Below, in pieces: positions 43,052 through 51,303 of a stretch of 64,000 bases of DNA (position 1 is its first letter; every line of letters begins with the position of its first letter). The DNA comes from Microbacterium aurum (GTDB lineage: Bacteria; Actinomycetota; Actinomycetes; Actinomycetales; Microbacteriaceae), in contig NZ_JAFBCQ010000001.1 of NCBI RefSeq assembly GCF_016907815.1, positions 3,286,001-3,350,000 on the forward strand, in the 5' to 3' direction. Under the pieces are notes generated by a model, which was not told the origin of the DNA, made no database searches, and saw only the letters and a list, made by a program, of their open reading frames with translations. The position numbers were made by a program, and so were the translations under genes.

Positions 43052-44443
43052 TCACCGCTCGGAAACGAAACCAGAGTCGCGGAGATCGATGAGGAACGCC
43101 TCGACGTCGCGACTGATCCCGTCCGCGTCGATGCCTGCCGCGTCGGCGACCCGCGTGACGATCACCGCCGCCGTCCCGTCAGACGGATCGTCGGCGAGTG
43201 CGCGCCAGATGAGCCCCGCCGATCCCTCCAATATCCGCGTCTGCGCGTCGGGCGCCGCGAGCGACAGAACAGCGATGCGATCGCCGCTGTCGAGCCACGC
43301 CACGTCATCGCGGATGCACCAGGCCTGCTCGACGGTCTCGCGCACCAGTCCCGCGGCCACCAGCTCGTCGACGGCGCCGCGCACAGCGGCGCCGGCCGCA
43401 CCGTCGTCCGGCGCACCATAGGCGTCTATGGCGGCGTCGACCAGGTCGCCGAAGGGCGCACCGGACGCGGCACGCCACAGCGCCGGCGCGATTCCCGCCA
43501 GCATCTGCACGGCGCCCTCGCCCTCACCCTCGGCGTCGGTCTGCAGGATCGCGATCCGGTCGGGATCGGTCAGCGCCACGGCGTCGATGATGGGCGTCCG
43601 CGCGTAGCCCGCGGAGGCTCGCGGCACCGGCACGGACAGCATGCCGTCTGCGGCGGGATGCCACGGCATCTCAGCCCCGGAGGCGACCAGATTCTCGACG
43701 ATTCGCGACAGCGCCGTCGCCTCGCTGTAGACCACGCGGCGCACGCCGCCGACGGCGGAGACATGGGCGGCGAGCTGCTGCAGCGGGCGGTCGAGGTCGG
43801 GCAGGAAGCTCGTCTGCGAGACGAGCTCTTCGAGCGCGTCGCCGAGGTCGAGCGTCTCGATGACGGGCTCGTCGGCGGCATCCGGACGCCGATCCAACAG
43901 CACGATCGCGGCGAGCTGCAGCGGAGCGTCGGGCAACCCCGCGAGACCGAGCTCGGCCGGCGAGCGCTGTGCCTTGGGGTACGCACCGCCCTCGATGATC
44001 GAGAGCGGCTTGCGGTACGGGTACACGCGACCGTCGCGATCAATCGCCACGGTCTCATCCGAGACGTAGCCGAGCTGCGCGCCGAGCACGCGCGACGCCG
44101 TCGTCTTGCCGCGCCCCGACGGGCCCACCAGCACGAGCACCCGCCCATCGGGGAGTGCCAGTCCCGCGGCATGGAGCATCCACAGCCGCCCGCGCTGCGT
44201 CGTGATCGCCACGAGCGTCACCCGTTGCGACAATCGCTCCAGCAGCTGCGGGAGGTCGGACTCGTCGCCCGCCTCGCGGACGAGAATCACGACTTCTTCA
44301 GCGGACGACCCGGAGCGTGCCCGGTCGGACACTACGGCATCCCGCCAGGCGGCGCGGACGGCGGATGCCTCGGCATCCGTCGTGCCGGTCGTATCGAGCA
44401 CGACAGGAACACCCAGCGCCTCGATGAGAATGCTCTCACCCAC
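43052..44443 (-). CDS. HprK-like ATP-binding protein with C-terminal PqqD-type domain
   Basis: A 463-residue protein with a P-loop GPSGRGKTT (107-115) in a fold resembling HPr kinase/phosphorylase, and a C-terminal helical PqqD-like domain (about 380-463: GSAGLIWRALADDPSDGTAA and later ISRDVEAFLIDLRDSGFV). PqqD-like domains bind peptides or modifying enzymes, and such fusions are seen beside actinobacterial polysaccharide genes. Whether it phosphorylates a protein is unknown. I start it at GTG 44443 because TACACT lies seven bases upstream; the frame is open 13 codons further. It is divergent from the BY-kinase gene. Confidence 0.75.
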   Translation of the reverse strand: MGESILIEALGVPVVLDTTGTTDAEASAVRAAWRDAVVSDRARSGSSAEEVVILVREAGDESDLPQLLERLSQRVTLVAITTQRGRLWMLHAAGLALPDGRVLVLVGPSGRGKTTASRVLGAQLGYVSDETVAIDRDGRVYPYRKPLSIIEGGAYPKAQRSPAELGLAGLPDAPLQLAAIVLLDRRPDAADEPVIETLDLGDALEELVSQTSFLPDLDRPLQQLAAHVSAVGGVRRVVYSEATALSRIVENLVASGAEMPWHPAADGMLSVPVPRASAGYARTPIIDAVALTDPDRIAILQTDAEGEGEGAVQMLAGIAPALWRAASGAPFGDLVDAAIDAYGAPDDGAAGAAVRGAVDELVAAGLVRETVEQAWCIRDDVAWLDSGDRIAVLSLAAPDAQTRILEGSAGLIWRALADDPSDGTAAVIVTRVADAAGIDADGISRDVEAFLIDLRDSGFVSER

Positions 44444-44450
44444 AGGCGCT

Positions 44451-44456
44451 AGTGTA
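44451..44456 (-). promoter_or_regulatory. Leaderless -10 box of the HprK-like gene
   Basis: TACACT on the minus strand, seven bases before GTG 44443, in the short divergent region shared with the BY-kinase gene. Confidence 0.55.
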
Positions 44457-44483
44457 CGGATGGACTGAGGGGCAGCACACACG

Positions 44484-45974
44484 ATGGAACTCCGGGACTA
44501 CCTGCGCATTCTGCGTGCGCACTGGCTCGGCATCGTGCTGCTCACGCTGCTCGGCGCCGCCGTCGCGTTCGGGTACAGCGCCCTCCAGCCGCGGGTCTAC
44601 ACCGCGTCGGCGAGCGGCATCGTGCAGGCCACCGGCGGTGGCACCGACGTCGGTTCGTCGCTCGTGGGCAACCAGCTCGCGCAGAGCAAGGTCTCCTCGT
44701 ACGTCGACATCGGCGGATGGCGCTCGGTCGCCGAGCATGCGATCGACGAGCTGGGCCTCGACACGACACCGCAGGCCCTCGTCAGCCACGTCAGTGTGAG
44801 CAATCCGCTCGACACCGTCATCATCAACGTCTCCGCCGACGCGGACTCGCCCGAGGCCGCCCGCGACCTCGCCGAGGCGTGGATCGACGGTATGGTCGCC
44901 GAGATCAACAACCTCGAAACGGGAGACTCCGACACCGCCGGCGCCGTCACCCTCGTGGCCGGTCAGGCGGCGGCGCTCCCGTCGGCACCGTCGTCACCGA
45001 ATGTCCGGCTGAACATCGCGCTCGGCACCCTCATCGGCCTCGCCCTCGGCATCGGCTACGCCGTCATCCGCCACGTGCTCGACCGTCGCGTTCGCCACCC
45101 GCGCGACATCGAGCGCGAGACCGGGGCCGCCGTCGTCGGCACGATCCCGCTCGAGAAGCAGCTCACCGGCACCCGGCGCGTGTTCGCGTTCGACGGGTCC
45201 TCCCCCGAGTCGACCTCCACCGCCATCACCGAAGCCATGCGCGAGCTGCGCACCAACCTTCAGTTCATGGACGTCGACGACCCGCCGCGGATCATCGTCG
45301 TCTCCAGCCCGCTGCCCGGCGACGGCAAGTCGACGACCGCCGCAAACCTCGCGCTCGGCCTCGCCGCCGCCGGCCAGCAGACGGTGCTCATCGACGCGGA
45401 TCTCCGGCGCCCCGTCGTCGGCTCGATCTTCGGTCTTCCCGAAGGCGCAGGGCTGACCGATGTCCTCGCCGCACGCGCCACCCTCGACGACGTCATCCAC
45501 CGCGCCGACGCCAGCGGTAATCTCCTCGTCCTCACGGCGGGCCGCATCCCCCCGAACCCGAGTGAGGTGCTCGGCTCGCAGCGCATGCGCGACCTGCTCT
45601 CGAGTCTCGCCCGCACCGCGACGGTCATCGTCGACTCGCCTCCCGCGATCCCCGTGACGGATGCCGCAGTGCTCTCCACCGCGGCGCACGGGGTGCTGCT
45701 GGTCGTCTCGGCCGGGCGCACGACCTACGAGATGCTGCAGAAGGCCCTCGAGAACATCGCTCGCGCCAACGGCCGCGTGCTCGGCGTCGTCCTGAACAAG
45801 GTCCCCCGCCGCGGCGGCGAAGCCGGCTACTACGGCTACCAGTACCGCGGCGACTACGACTCCACCGCGCCCACAGCCGCCCACCGCACCGGCGAAGCCG
45901 CCCCCGCCGACGAGGCCGCCGGCAGCACGCCGCGTGCGCGCCGACGCGGCAAGGTCACAGCCCCCTCCCCGTAG
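44484..45974 (+). CDS. Polysaccharide co-polymerase/BY-type tyrosine kinase (Wzc type), second copy
   Basis: A 496-residue Wzz-kinase fusion with membrane segments at about 14-33 and 178-197, Walker A SSPLPGDGKS (274-283), Walker A' VLIDADLRRP (301-310), Walker B VIVDSPPAIP near 388, and a Tyr-rich C-terminal cluster GYYGYQYRGDY that is the expected autophosphorylation site. Unlike the copy at 8703 it has the full Tyr tail, but no phosphatase gene next to it. It should control the length or export of a second surface polysaccharide, or be dephosphorylated by the phosphatase of the first locus. TGAGGGG precedes ATG 44484. Confidence 0.93.
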   Translation: MELRDYLRILRAHWLGIVLLTLLGAAVAFGYSALQPRVYTASASGIVQATGGGTDVGSSLVGNQLAQSKVSSYVDIGGWRSVAEHAIDELGLDTTPQALVSHVSVSNPLDTVIINVSADADSPEAARDLAEAWIDGMVAEINNLETGDSDTAGAVTLVAGQAAALPSAPSSPNVRLNIALGTLIGLALGIGYAVIRHVLDRRVRHPRDIERETGAAVVGTIPLEKQLTGTRRVFAFDGSSPESTSTAITEAMRELRTNLQFMDVDDPPRIIVVSSPLPGDGKSTTAANLALGLAAAGQQTVLIDADLRRPVVGSIFGLPEGAGLTDVLAARATLDDVIHRADASGNLLVLTAGRIPPNPSEVLGSQRMRDLLSSLARTATVIVDSPPAIPVTDAAVLSTAAHGVLLVVSAGRTTYEMLQKALENIARANGRVLGVVLNKVPRRGGEAGYYGYQYRGDYDSTAPTAAHRTGEAAPADEAAGSTPRARRRGKVTAPSP

Positions 45975-45983
45975 GGTGGTGAG

Positions 45984-47783
45984 GTGACTTCGCCCTCGCC
46001 GATCCCCGCGGCCGCCCGCACCGCGGGCCGCGTCTTCGCCTGGGTCGTCGGGGTCCTCCTGGTGCTCGCCGTCCTCGCCCTCGCGTGGGTGGGCGTCCGC
46101 GGCGCGATGGCCTACGGGCATCTCCGTGACGCGCAGCGCACCGCCGCCGGCGCCGCCGCCGTGCTCAGCGACCCGACGGCCGCCGCCGCGGTCGTCTCGG
46201 ACCTGTCCGCCGACACCCGCGCGGCGCGCGAGCTCACGAGCGACCCCGTCTGGCGTGCCGCAGAGCACCTCCCCTGGGCCGGTCCGCAGCTCGCCGCCGT
46301 CGCCACCGTCGCGAGCGCGATCGACGACGTCGCCTCCGACGCGCTGACGCCGCTCAGCGAGGTTGCCGCGAGCTTCTCCCTCGACGCATTGCGACCGGTC
46401 GACGGGCGCATCGACCTCGCGGCGTTCACCTCCATCGAGGATGCCGCGGTGACGGGCGCCGACGGCCTGGCGCACGCCGCGGCATCCGTCGACGCCATCG
46501 ACCGCTCCCCGCTCCTCGCGCCCGTCCGCGACGGGATCGACGAGGTCGGCACGCTGCTCGAGTCGACGGCCCAGACCACCGATGCCCTCGCGCGCGCCAC
46601 CGCGCTGCTGCCGGCGATGCTCGGCGCGGACGGGCCGCGCAACTACCTCGTCGTGTTCCAGAACAACGCGGAGTGGCGCTCGCTCGGCGGCATCGTCGGC
46701 GCGATGTCGATGATCCACACCGAAGACGGCACGCTGCAGTTGGCGGCGCAGGGGTCGTCGTCCGACTTCGCCCGCTACGACGAGCCCGTGCTCGATCTCG
46801 GGCCCGATCTCACCGGCATCTACGGCGCGCGGCCGGCGAAGTTCATCCAGAACGTCACGCAGGTCCCTGACTTCTCCGTCACCGGAGCGCTCGCCCGCGA
46901 AATGTGGCTGCGCGAGACCGGCACCGCCGTCGACGGCGTGATCTCCATCGACCCGGTCGCCCTGTCGTACCTGCTCGCCGCCACCGGCCCCGTCGACCTG
47001 CCCACCGGCGACCAGCTCACCGCCGACAACGCGATCGACCTGCTGCTGAACCAGGTGTACATGCGGTACGAGAAGCCGGCCGATCAGGACGCCTTCTTTG
47101 CGGCGGCCGCCGCATCCGTCTTCGCGAAGCTGTCCTCGGGAGCCGCCGACCCGACGGCCCTCGTGGCGGCGCTCAGCCGCGCGGGCGATGAGCGCCGACT
47201 GCTGCTGTGGAGCGCGATCGCGGCCGATCAGGACATCCTCGCCGGCACGACGCTCGTCGGCCCCCTGCCGCTCGACGACGACACCCAGCGCGGCTTCGGG
47301 GTGTACCTCAACGACGGCACCGGCTCGAAGATGGACTTCTACGCGGGCCAGTCCACCACCCTCGCGTGGGACTCGTGCGCCGCGGCACCCGACGGCACCG
47401 CAACCGGGGAGATCACTCTCACGGTCACGATCAGCAATGATGCCCCCGCGGATGCCGCGACCTCCCTCCCCGACTACATCACCGGTGGCGGGGGCTTCGG
47501 AGTCGCACCAGGACTGGCGAAGACCGTCGGCTACCTGTACCTGCCGGCCGGCGCGGAGTTGATCGCCGCGTCGATGTCGGACGGCGGCGGGTTCGGCGGC
47601 GGGTTCCATGACGGCCGTCAGGTGATGTCGTTCAGCGCGCTGCTGGCGCCCGGCGAGGCCACCACCGCGACGCTGACGGTGCGGCTGACGAGCCCCGGAC
47701 CGGCCGCCGCGGTGGCGTGGATCACGCCGACCGTCGACCCCGACGCGCCCACCGCTTTGGCGGCCACGTGCCCCGTCGCCTAG
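45984..47783 (+). CDS. DUF4012 protein, second copy
   Basis: A 599-residue paralogue of the protein at 12452, with the same layout: N-terminal anchor (about 18-40), an Ala-rich helical part, then VFQNNAEWRSLGGIVGAMSM and SIDPVALSYLLAATGPVDL. The role is unknown, but it again stands directly after a BY-kinase, ten bases downstream, supporting a link to polysaccharide assembly. TAGGGT six bases before GTG 45984 could give a separate leaderless transcript. Confidence 0.88.
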   Translation: MTSPSPIPAAARTAGRVFAWVVGVLLVLAVLALAWVGVRGAMAYGHLRDAQRTAAGAAAVLSDPTAAAAVVSDLSADTRAARELTSDPVWRAAEHLPWAGPQLAAVATVASAIDDVASDALTPLSEVAASFSLDALRPVDGRIDLAAFTSIEDAAVTGADGLAHAAASVDAIDRSPLLAPVRDGIDEVGTLLESTAQTTDALARATALLPAMLGADGPRNYLVVFQNNAEWRSLGGIVGAMSMIHTEDGTLQLAAQGSSSDFARYDEPVLDLGPDLTGIYGARPAKFIQNVTQVPDFSVTGALAREMWLRETGTAVDGVISIDPVALSYLLAATGPVDLPTGDQLTADNAIDLLLNQVYMRYEKPADQDAFFAAAAASVFAKLSSGAADPTALVAALSRAGDERRLLLWSAIAADQDILAGTTLVGPLPLDDDTQRGFGVYLNDGTGSKMDFYAGQSTTLAWDSCAAAPDGTATGEITLTVTISNDAPADAATSLPDYITGGGGFGVAPGLAKTVGYLYLPAGAELIAASMSDGGGFGGGFHDGRQVMSFSALLAPGEATTATLTVRLTSPGPAAAVAWITPTVDPDAPTALAATCPVA

Positions 47784-47793
47784 ACTTCGGCCT

Positions 47794-48333
47794 ATGACCC
47801 GCCGCACCCTCCACGCCGCCCTGGCCGCCGCACTCGTCGGCGCCGGGCTGTTCGCGGCGCCCACCGCGGCGCAGGCCAGCACGATCTACCCGCCCTCCGA
47901 CGCGTGCCAGGTGAGCCCCAGCACCGCAGCTCCGGGGGCGTCGTTCGCCTTCTCGTGCGCCGCCGACACGTTCGGCGCGAACGAGCCGGTGAAGATCACC
48001 ATCACCGGCGAGAACGGCAGCGGCGCGACGTTCGGCTTCGTCCGTTTCGCCGTCACCACCGGCGCGTACGACACCACGTCCGGCGCGGAGGGGCAGCTGC
48101 CCGACACGACCATCACGCTTCCGTCGGACGCCTCGGGCATCTACAACATCGCCGCCGTGTCGGCGACCTCCGCCGGCGGCACCGCCAGCGTGACGGTCAG
48201 CGCCGTCGACGGCTCCGCGCTGCCCTCCACCGGTGGCGACGGGCTCAATGTCGCCCTGTGGGCCGGCGGCGGCGTGCTGCTGCTCGCCGGCGGCGCCATG
48301 GCGATCATCGCCGCGCGCCGTCGCTCGCGCTGA
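47794..48333 (+). CDS. LPXTG-type cell-wall-anchored protein
   Basis: A 179-residue secreted protein: signal peptide cleaved after AQA (about residue 28), an Ig-like beta domain (35-138) with two cysteines (38, 55), the sorting motif LPSTG (143-147), a hydrophobic stretch and an Arg-rich tail. A sortase should anchor it to peptidoglycan; no sortase gene is in the window. TAGACT seven bases before ATG 47794 gives a leaderless start. It closes the second glycan module. Confidence 0.9.
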   Translation: MTRRTLHAALAAALVGAGLFAAPTAAQASTIYPPSDACQVSPSTAAPGASFAFSCAADTFGANEPVKITITGENGSGATFGFVRFAVTTGAYDTTSGAEGQLPDTTITLPSDASGIYNIAAVSATSAGGTASVTVSAVDGSALPSTGGDGLNVALWAGGGVLLLAGGAMAIIAARRRSR

Positions 48334-48608
48334 CAGTACCCGGACCCCCGGGCCATACCCCGCCTCCTGCGTCCCCGGCTCCCGCCAGCCGCCTCCCGGC
48401 TCCCGGCTCCCGGCTCCCGCCGAACCCTCGTCCCCGGGCCGAACCCTCGCCCTTGGACGCGCTTGGGCGTGAGGGTTCGGCACAGGGGTGAGGGTTCGGC
48501 ATAGTGGCTGCACCCGGGCACGTGCCGGCCAGATCGTCCCGCCCCAGCTTGGAGACGCGCCCGCGCTGGGAACTCCGCCCGAGCTGGGGAGCAGGCCGGG
48601 GCGCGGGG
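48334..48608. other. Intergenic stretch with simple repeats and palindrome copy E
   Basis: The first part is a CGGCTCC tandem tract (about 48376-48420), followed by copy E of the 80-base palindrome. No gene is seen. Confidence 0.6.
48420..48499. repeat. 80-base nested palindrome, copy E
   Basis: Outer arms CCGAACCCT/AGGGTTCGG and inner arms CCGAACCCTC/GAGGGTTCGG are both exact, making this the best-preserved nested form. It lies between two convergent genes. Confidence 0.9.
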
Positions 48609-49298
48609 TCAGGCCGAAGCCGAGACCGCCGCGCGCGGCGCCGCGGTCACGAGGATCGGCAGGTGGTCGCTGCGCCCCTGCGGCAGCGTCGTGATGGCGT
48701 CGATGTCGAAGCCGACGCTCGTGGCGAAGTCGTAGTGGCCCTTGAAGAACTTGTAACGCGTGTAGGTGCGGGCATCGCTGAGCGTCAGCTCGTAGCCGGC
48801 CTCGCGGACCTTCTGCCCGAGGTTCTCCTTGAACACCGGATAGTTGTAGTCGCCGACCATGAGGATCGGCAGCTTGTCGCCCAGCGTCGACAGCTCGCCG
48901 AGCGCCGCCTCGATCTGCTTGCGCCGCAGAGAGTTGAGCGCCGTCAGCGGCGCCGCGTGGAAGCTCGCCACGATCACCTCGCGGCCGCGGTCGATGTCCC
49001 GCAGCCGCACCGCCAGCATCCGCTCCTCCGCCGGCTTGAGGACCATGTCGTGCAGCGACTTCTTCAGCGCGAGCGAGCGCACCTCGAGCGCTTCGTACGT
49101 GTTGCGCCGGTAGTAGACGGCCAGTCCCAGCCGGTTGCGGGCCGTCGCTTCGGCCAGCTGCAGCCCGGAGATCGCGGCGGGCAGATCGCCGGTCACCGCC
49201 TCCTGCAGGCACAGCACGTCGGCGCCGGTGGACTCCACGAGGTCCTCGAGCTCACCCGCCGCCTTGTGCTTGTTGAGGTTGTACGAGATCAGCTTCAT
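48609..49298 (-). CDS. Endonuclease/exonuclease/phosphatase-family protein
   Basis: A 229-residue EEP-fold protein with the family's catalytic blocks in order: ISYNLNKHK (Asn), LCLQEAV (metal-binding Glu), ASFHAAP, MVGDYNYP (Asp, Asn) and SDHLPILV (Asp-His). Members hydrolyse DNA, RNA, phospholipids or inositol phosphates; the substrate is not evident, and no signal peptide is present. Start ATG 49298 with a -10-like TAGGCT nine bases upstream. It is followed by truA upstream on the same strand. Confidence 0.87.
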   Translation of the reverse strand: MKLISYNLNKHKAAGELEDLVESTGADVLCLQEAVTGDLPAAISGLQLAEATARNRLGLAVYYRRNTYEALEVRSLALKKSLHDMVLKPAEERMLAVRLRDIDRGREVIVASFHAAPLTALNSLRRKQIEAALGELSTLGDKLPILMVGDYNYPVFKENLGQKVREAGYELTLSDARTYTRYKFFKGHYDFATSVGFDIDAITTLPQGRSDHLPILVTAAPRAAVSASA

Positions 49299-49372
49299 CG
49301 TGCGATCAGCCTAGGCTCCGGTGCTTTGAATCCGCTCGATCTTCACGGCGGGTGCCGCCGCACGGCATCCGC

Positions 49373-50209
49373 TCAATCCTCGTCGAGCCGGCGCACGGCC
49401 CGGGTCTGCTCGGCGCGGCTCTCCAGGAGCTCGTCCGCCGGATACCCCACCTCCGTCAGGGTCAGCCCGCGCGCGGCGAGGACCTTCACGTCCGGCGTGC
49501 GCACGCCCTCGTCGCGGATGTCGGCAACGTCCTCGACGTCGAGCTTGCCCTCCCCCACCGCCGCGCACGCGCCGACGAGTGCCCGCACCATGCTGTGGCA
49601 GAACGCGTCGGCCTTCACCTGGGCGATGAGGATGCCGCGGTCATCACGACGCCACCCGAAATCCAGCAGGGTGCGGATGGTCGTGGCCCCCTCGCGCCAC
49701 TTGCAGTAGGCCGCGAAGTCGTGGAGGCCGATGAGCGAGCGAGCCGCAGCATCCATCGCCTGCTCGTCCAGCCGAGCGCTCACCGTCGTCGTCCGGTGGC
49801 GCTCGAGCGGGTCGTAGCCGGCCACCCGGTCGGCGATGCGGTACTCGTAACGCCGCCAGACCGCCGAGAACCGCGCGTCGAACCCGGGCGCGGCGACGGC
49901 GGTGCGGTGCACCGCGATGTCGGGATACTGCCCCAGCACGCCGTTGATCCGGGCGGCGAGCGCCTCGGGCGTGCCCGCGCGGCTGGCCGCGAGCCGCCGC
50001 TGCTGCGCCTCGGTGAGATCCAGGTGCGCGACCTGGCCGGACGCGTGCACCCCGGCATCCGTCCGCCCCGCGACGACGAGTTGCACCTCACCGCCCAGGA
50101 GGCGGGAGATCGCGGCCTCGAGGGTGCCCTGCACCGTCCGGAGCTCCGGCTGACGCGCCCACCCGCGGAAACCGGTGCCGTCATAGGCGAGATCCAGGCG
50201 CAGCCGCAC
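49373..50209 (-). CDS. truA: tRNA pseudouridine synthase A
   Basis: A 278-residue TruA, which makes pseudouridine at positions 38-40 of the tRNA anticodon stem. The catalytic Asp51 is in VAGRTDAGVHA. Other family blocks are FDARFSAVWRRYEYRI and FCHSMVRALVGA. Length is normal. GTG 50209 has TACGCT six bases upstream, so the gene appears leaderless and independently transcribed. In many actinobacteria truA directly follows rplQ; here five genes and a terminator lie between. Confidence 0.95.
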   Translation of the reverse strand: MRLRLDLAYDGTGFRGWARQPELRTVQGTLEAAISRLLGGEVQLVVAGRTDAGVHASGQVAHLDLTEAQQRRLAASRAGTPEALAARINGVLGQYPDIAVHRTAVAAPGFDARFSAVWRRYEYRIADRVAGYDPLERHRTTTVSARLDEQAMDAAARSLIGLHDFAAYCKWREGATTIRTLLDFGWRRDDRGILIAQVKADAFCHSMVRALVGACAAVGEGKLDVEDVADIRDEGVRTPDVKVLAARGLTLTEVGYPADELLESRAEQTRAVRRLDED

Positions 50210-50287
50210 GCAACCAGCGTAGCGGGCGCTCTCCCGCCGGGCGTCAGGCGAGACTGACCACCGGTCCGGGTTCCCGAGCCCCGGGCG

Positions 50288-51178
50288 TCAGGACGACAGC
50301 GCCGCGTCGACCTCGGCGCGCGTGGGCGGGTTCGCGCCGGCGCGCGACACCGTGATCCCCGCGGTGACGGCGGCCCGCTGCAGCGCCGACCGGAACAGCG
50401 CGGGATCGTCGAACACGGCCGCGTCGTCGAGCGCGCTGGAGATGAGGCTCGCCATATAGGCATCGCCCGCGCCGATCGTGTCGGCCACCGAGACCGCCAG
50501 CGCGTCGACCTCGGCGACGCCGCCGGGGCCGAGCCCGATCGCCCCGTCGCCGCCGCGCGTCATGACGACCACACGCGGACCGTACGCCGCGATCTGCTCG
50601 AGCACCTCGGTGGCGCCGAGACCGGGATACAGCCACGCCGCATCCTCGTCGCTGAGCTTGACGAGGTCGGCGGATGCCGCGGCCTCCGCGAACCGGTCCC
50701 GCGCCCCCTCCCGCTCGCCGACGAGGGCCGGCCGGATGTTCGGGTCGAGGGTGACGAGCGCGCGACCGGACGCAGCCCGGAGGGTGTCGCGCACGGCGGT
50801 GCCGCCGGGCTCGAGGAACAGCGCGATCGAACCGGTGTGCACCGCCGCGACCCCGTCGAGCGCGGCCACGGGCACCGCCCAGTCGATCGCGAAGTCGTAC
50901 TCCGCCGAACCATCGGCGCGCAGGCGTGCGCGGGCGGTGGACGTCGCGGCATCGGTCCACGACGCCTCGTCGATCGCGGCGCCCGACGCCCGCACCTGCG
51001 CCGCGATGCGCTCGCCGCGCGCGTCGCGGCCCAACCGTGTCAGCAGCCGGACGTCGTGCCCCTGACGGGCGAGCCCGACGGCGACGTTGGCGGGGCTGCC
51101 ACCCACGAGCTCCTGGTCGCCGTCGGGACGGACGACGATGTCGATCAGGGCCTCACCGATCACGAGTGCAGTGTCCAT
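50288..51178 (-). CDS. PfkB-family carbohydrate kinase
   Basis: A 296-residue ribokinase-fold kinase. The N-terminal signature GGSPANVAVGLARQG (26-40) and the C-terminal signature DTIGAGDAYMA with catalytic Asp239 are both present. The opening LVIGEALIDIVVRPDG is common in fructokinases, so a fructose or related sugar is likely, but the substrate is not proven. ATG 51178 is preferred over an upstream Met because CAGACT lies six bases before it. It is divergent from the acyltransferase gene. Confidence 0.9.
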   Translation of the reverse strand: MDTALVIGEALIDIVVRPDGDQELVGGSPANVAVGLARQGHDVRLLTRLGRDARGERIAAQVRASGAAIDEASWTDAATSTARARLRADGSAEYDFAIDWAVPVAALDGVAAVHTGSIALFLEPGGTAVRDTLRAASGRALVTLDPNIRPALVGEREGARDRFAEAAASADLVKLSDEDAAWLYPGLGATEVLEQIAAYGPRVVVMTRGGDGAIGLGPGGVAEVDALAVSVADTIGAGDAYMASLISSALDDAAVFDDPALFRSALQRAAVTAGITVSRAGANPPTRAEVDAALSS

Positions 51179-51303
51179 GAGGTCAGTCTGGCGCACGTCG
51201 ACGGGGAGTCCACTCCCAGGTGCGATACGTACACTGGAATCCCGACGCGCACCGCTCGCGATGCCCCTCCCGCAGCCCCGCCGCTTTCTCCCCTTCCTGG
51301 TTT

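Noticed and set aside
44994..47882. A 962-codon open frame on the minus strand
   Set aside because: Antisense to the second BY-kinase and DUF4012 genes, with typical antisense composition (Arg, Gly, Ala, Val, Asp) and no domain.
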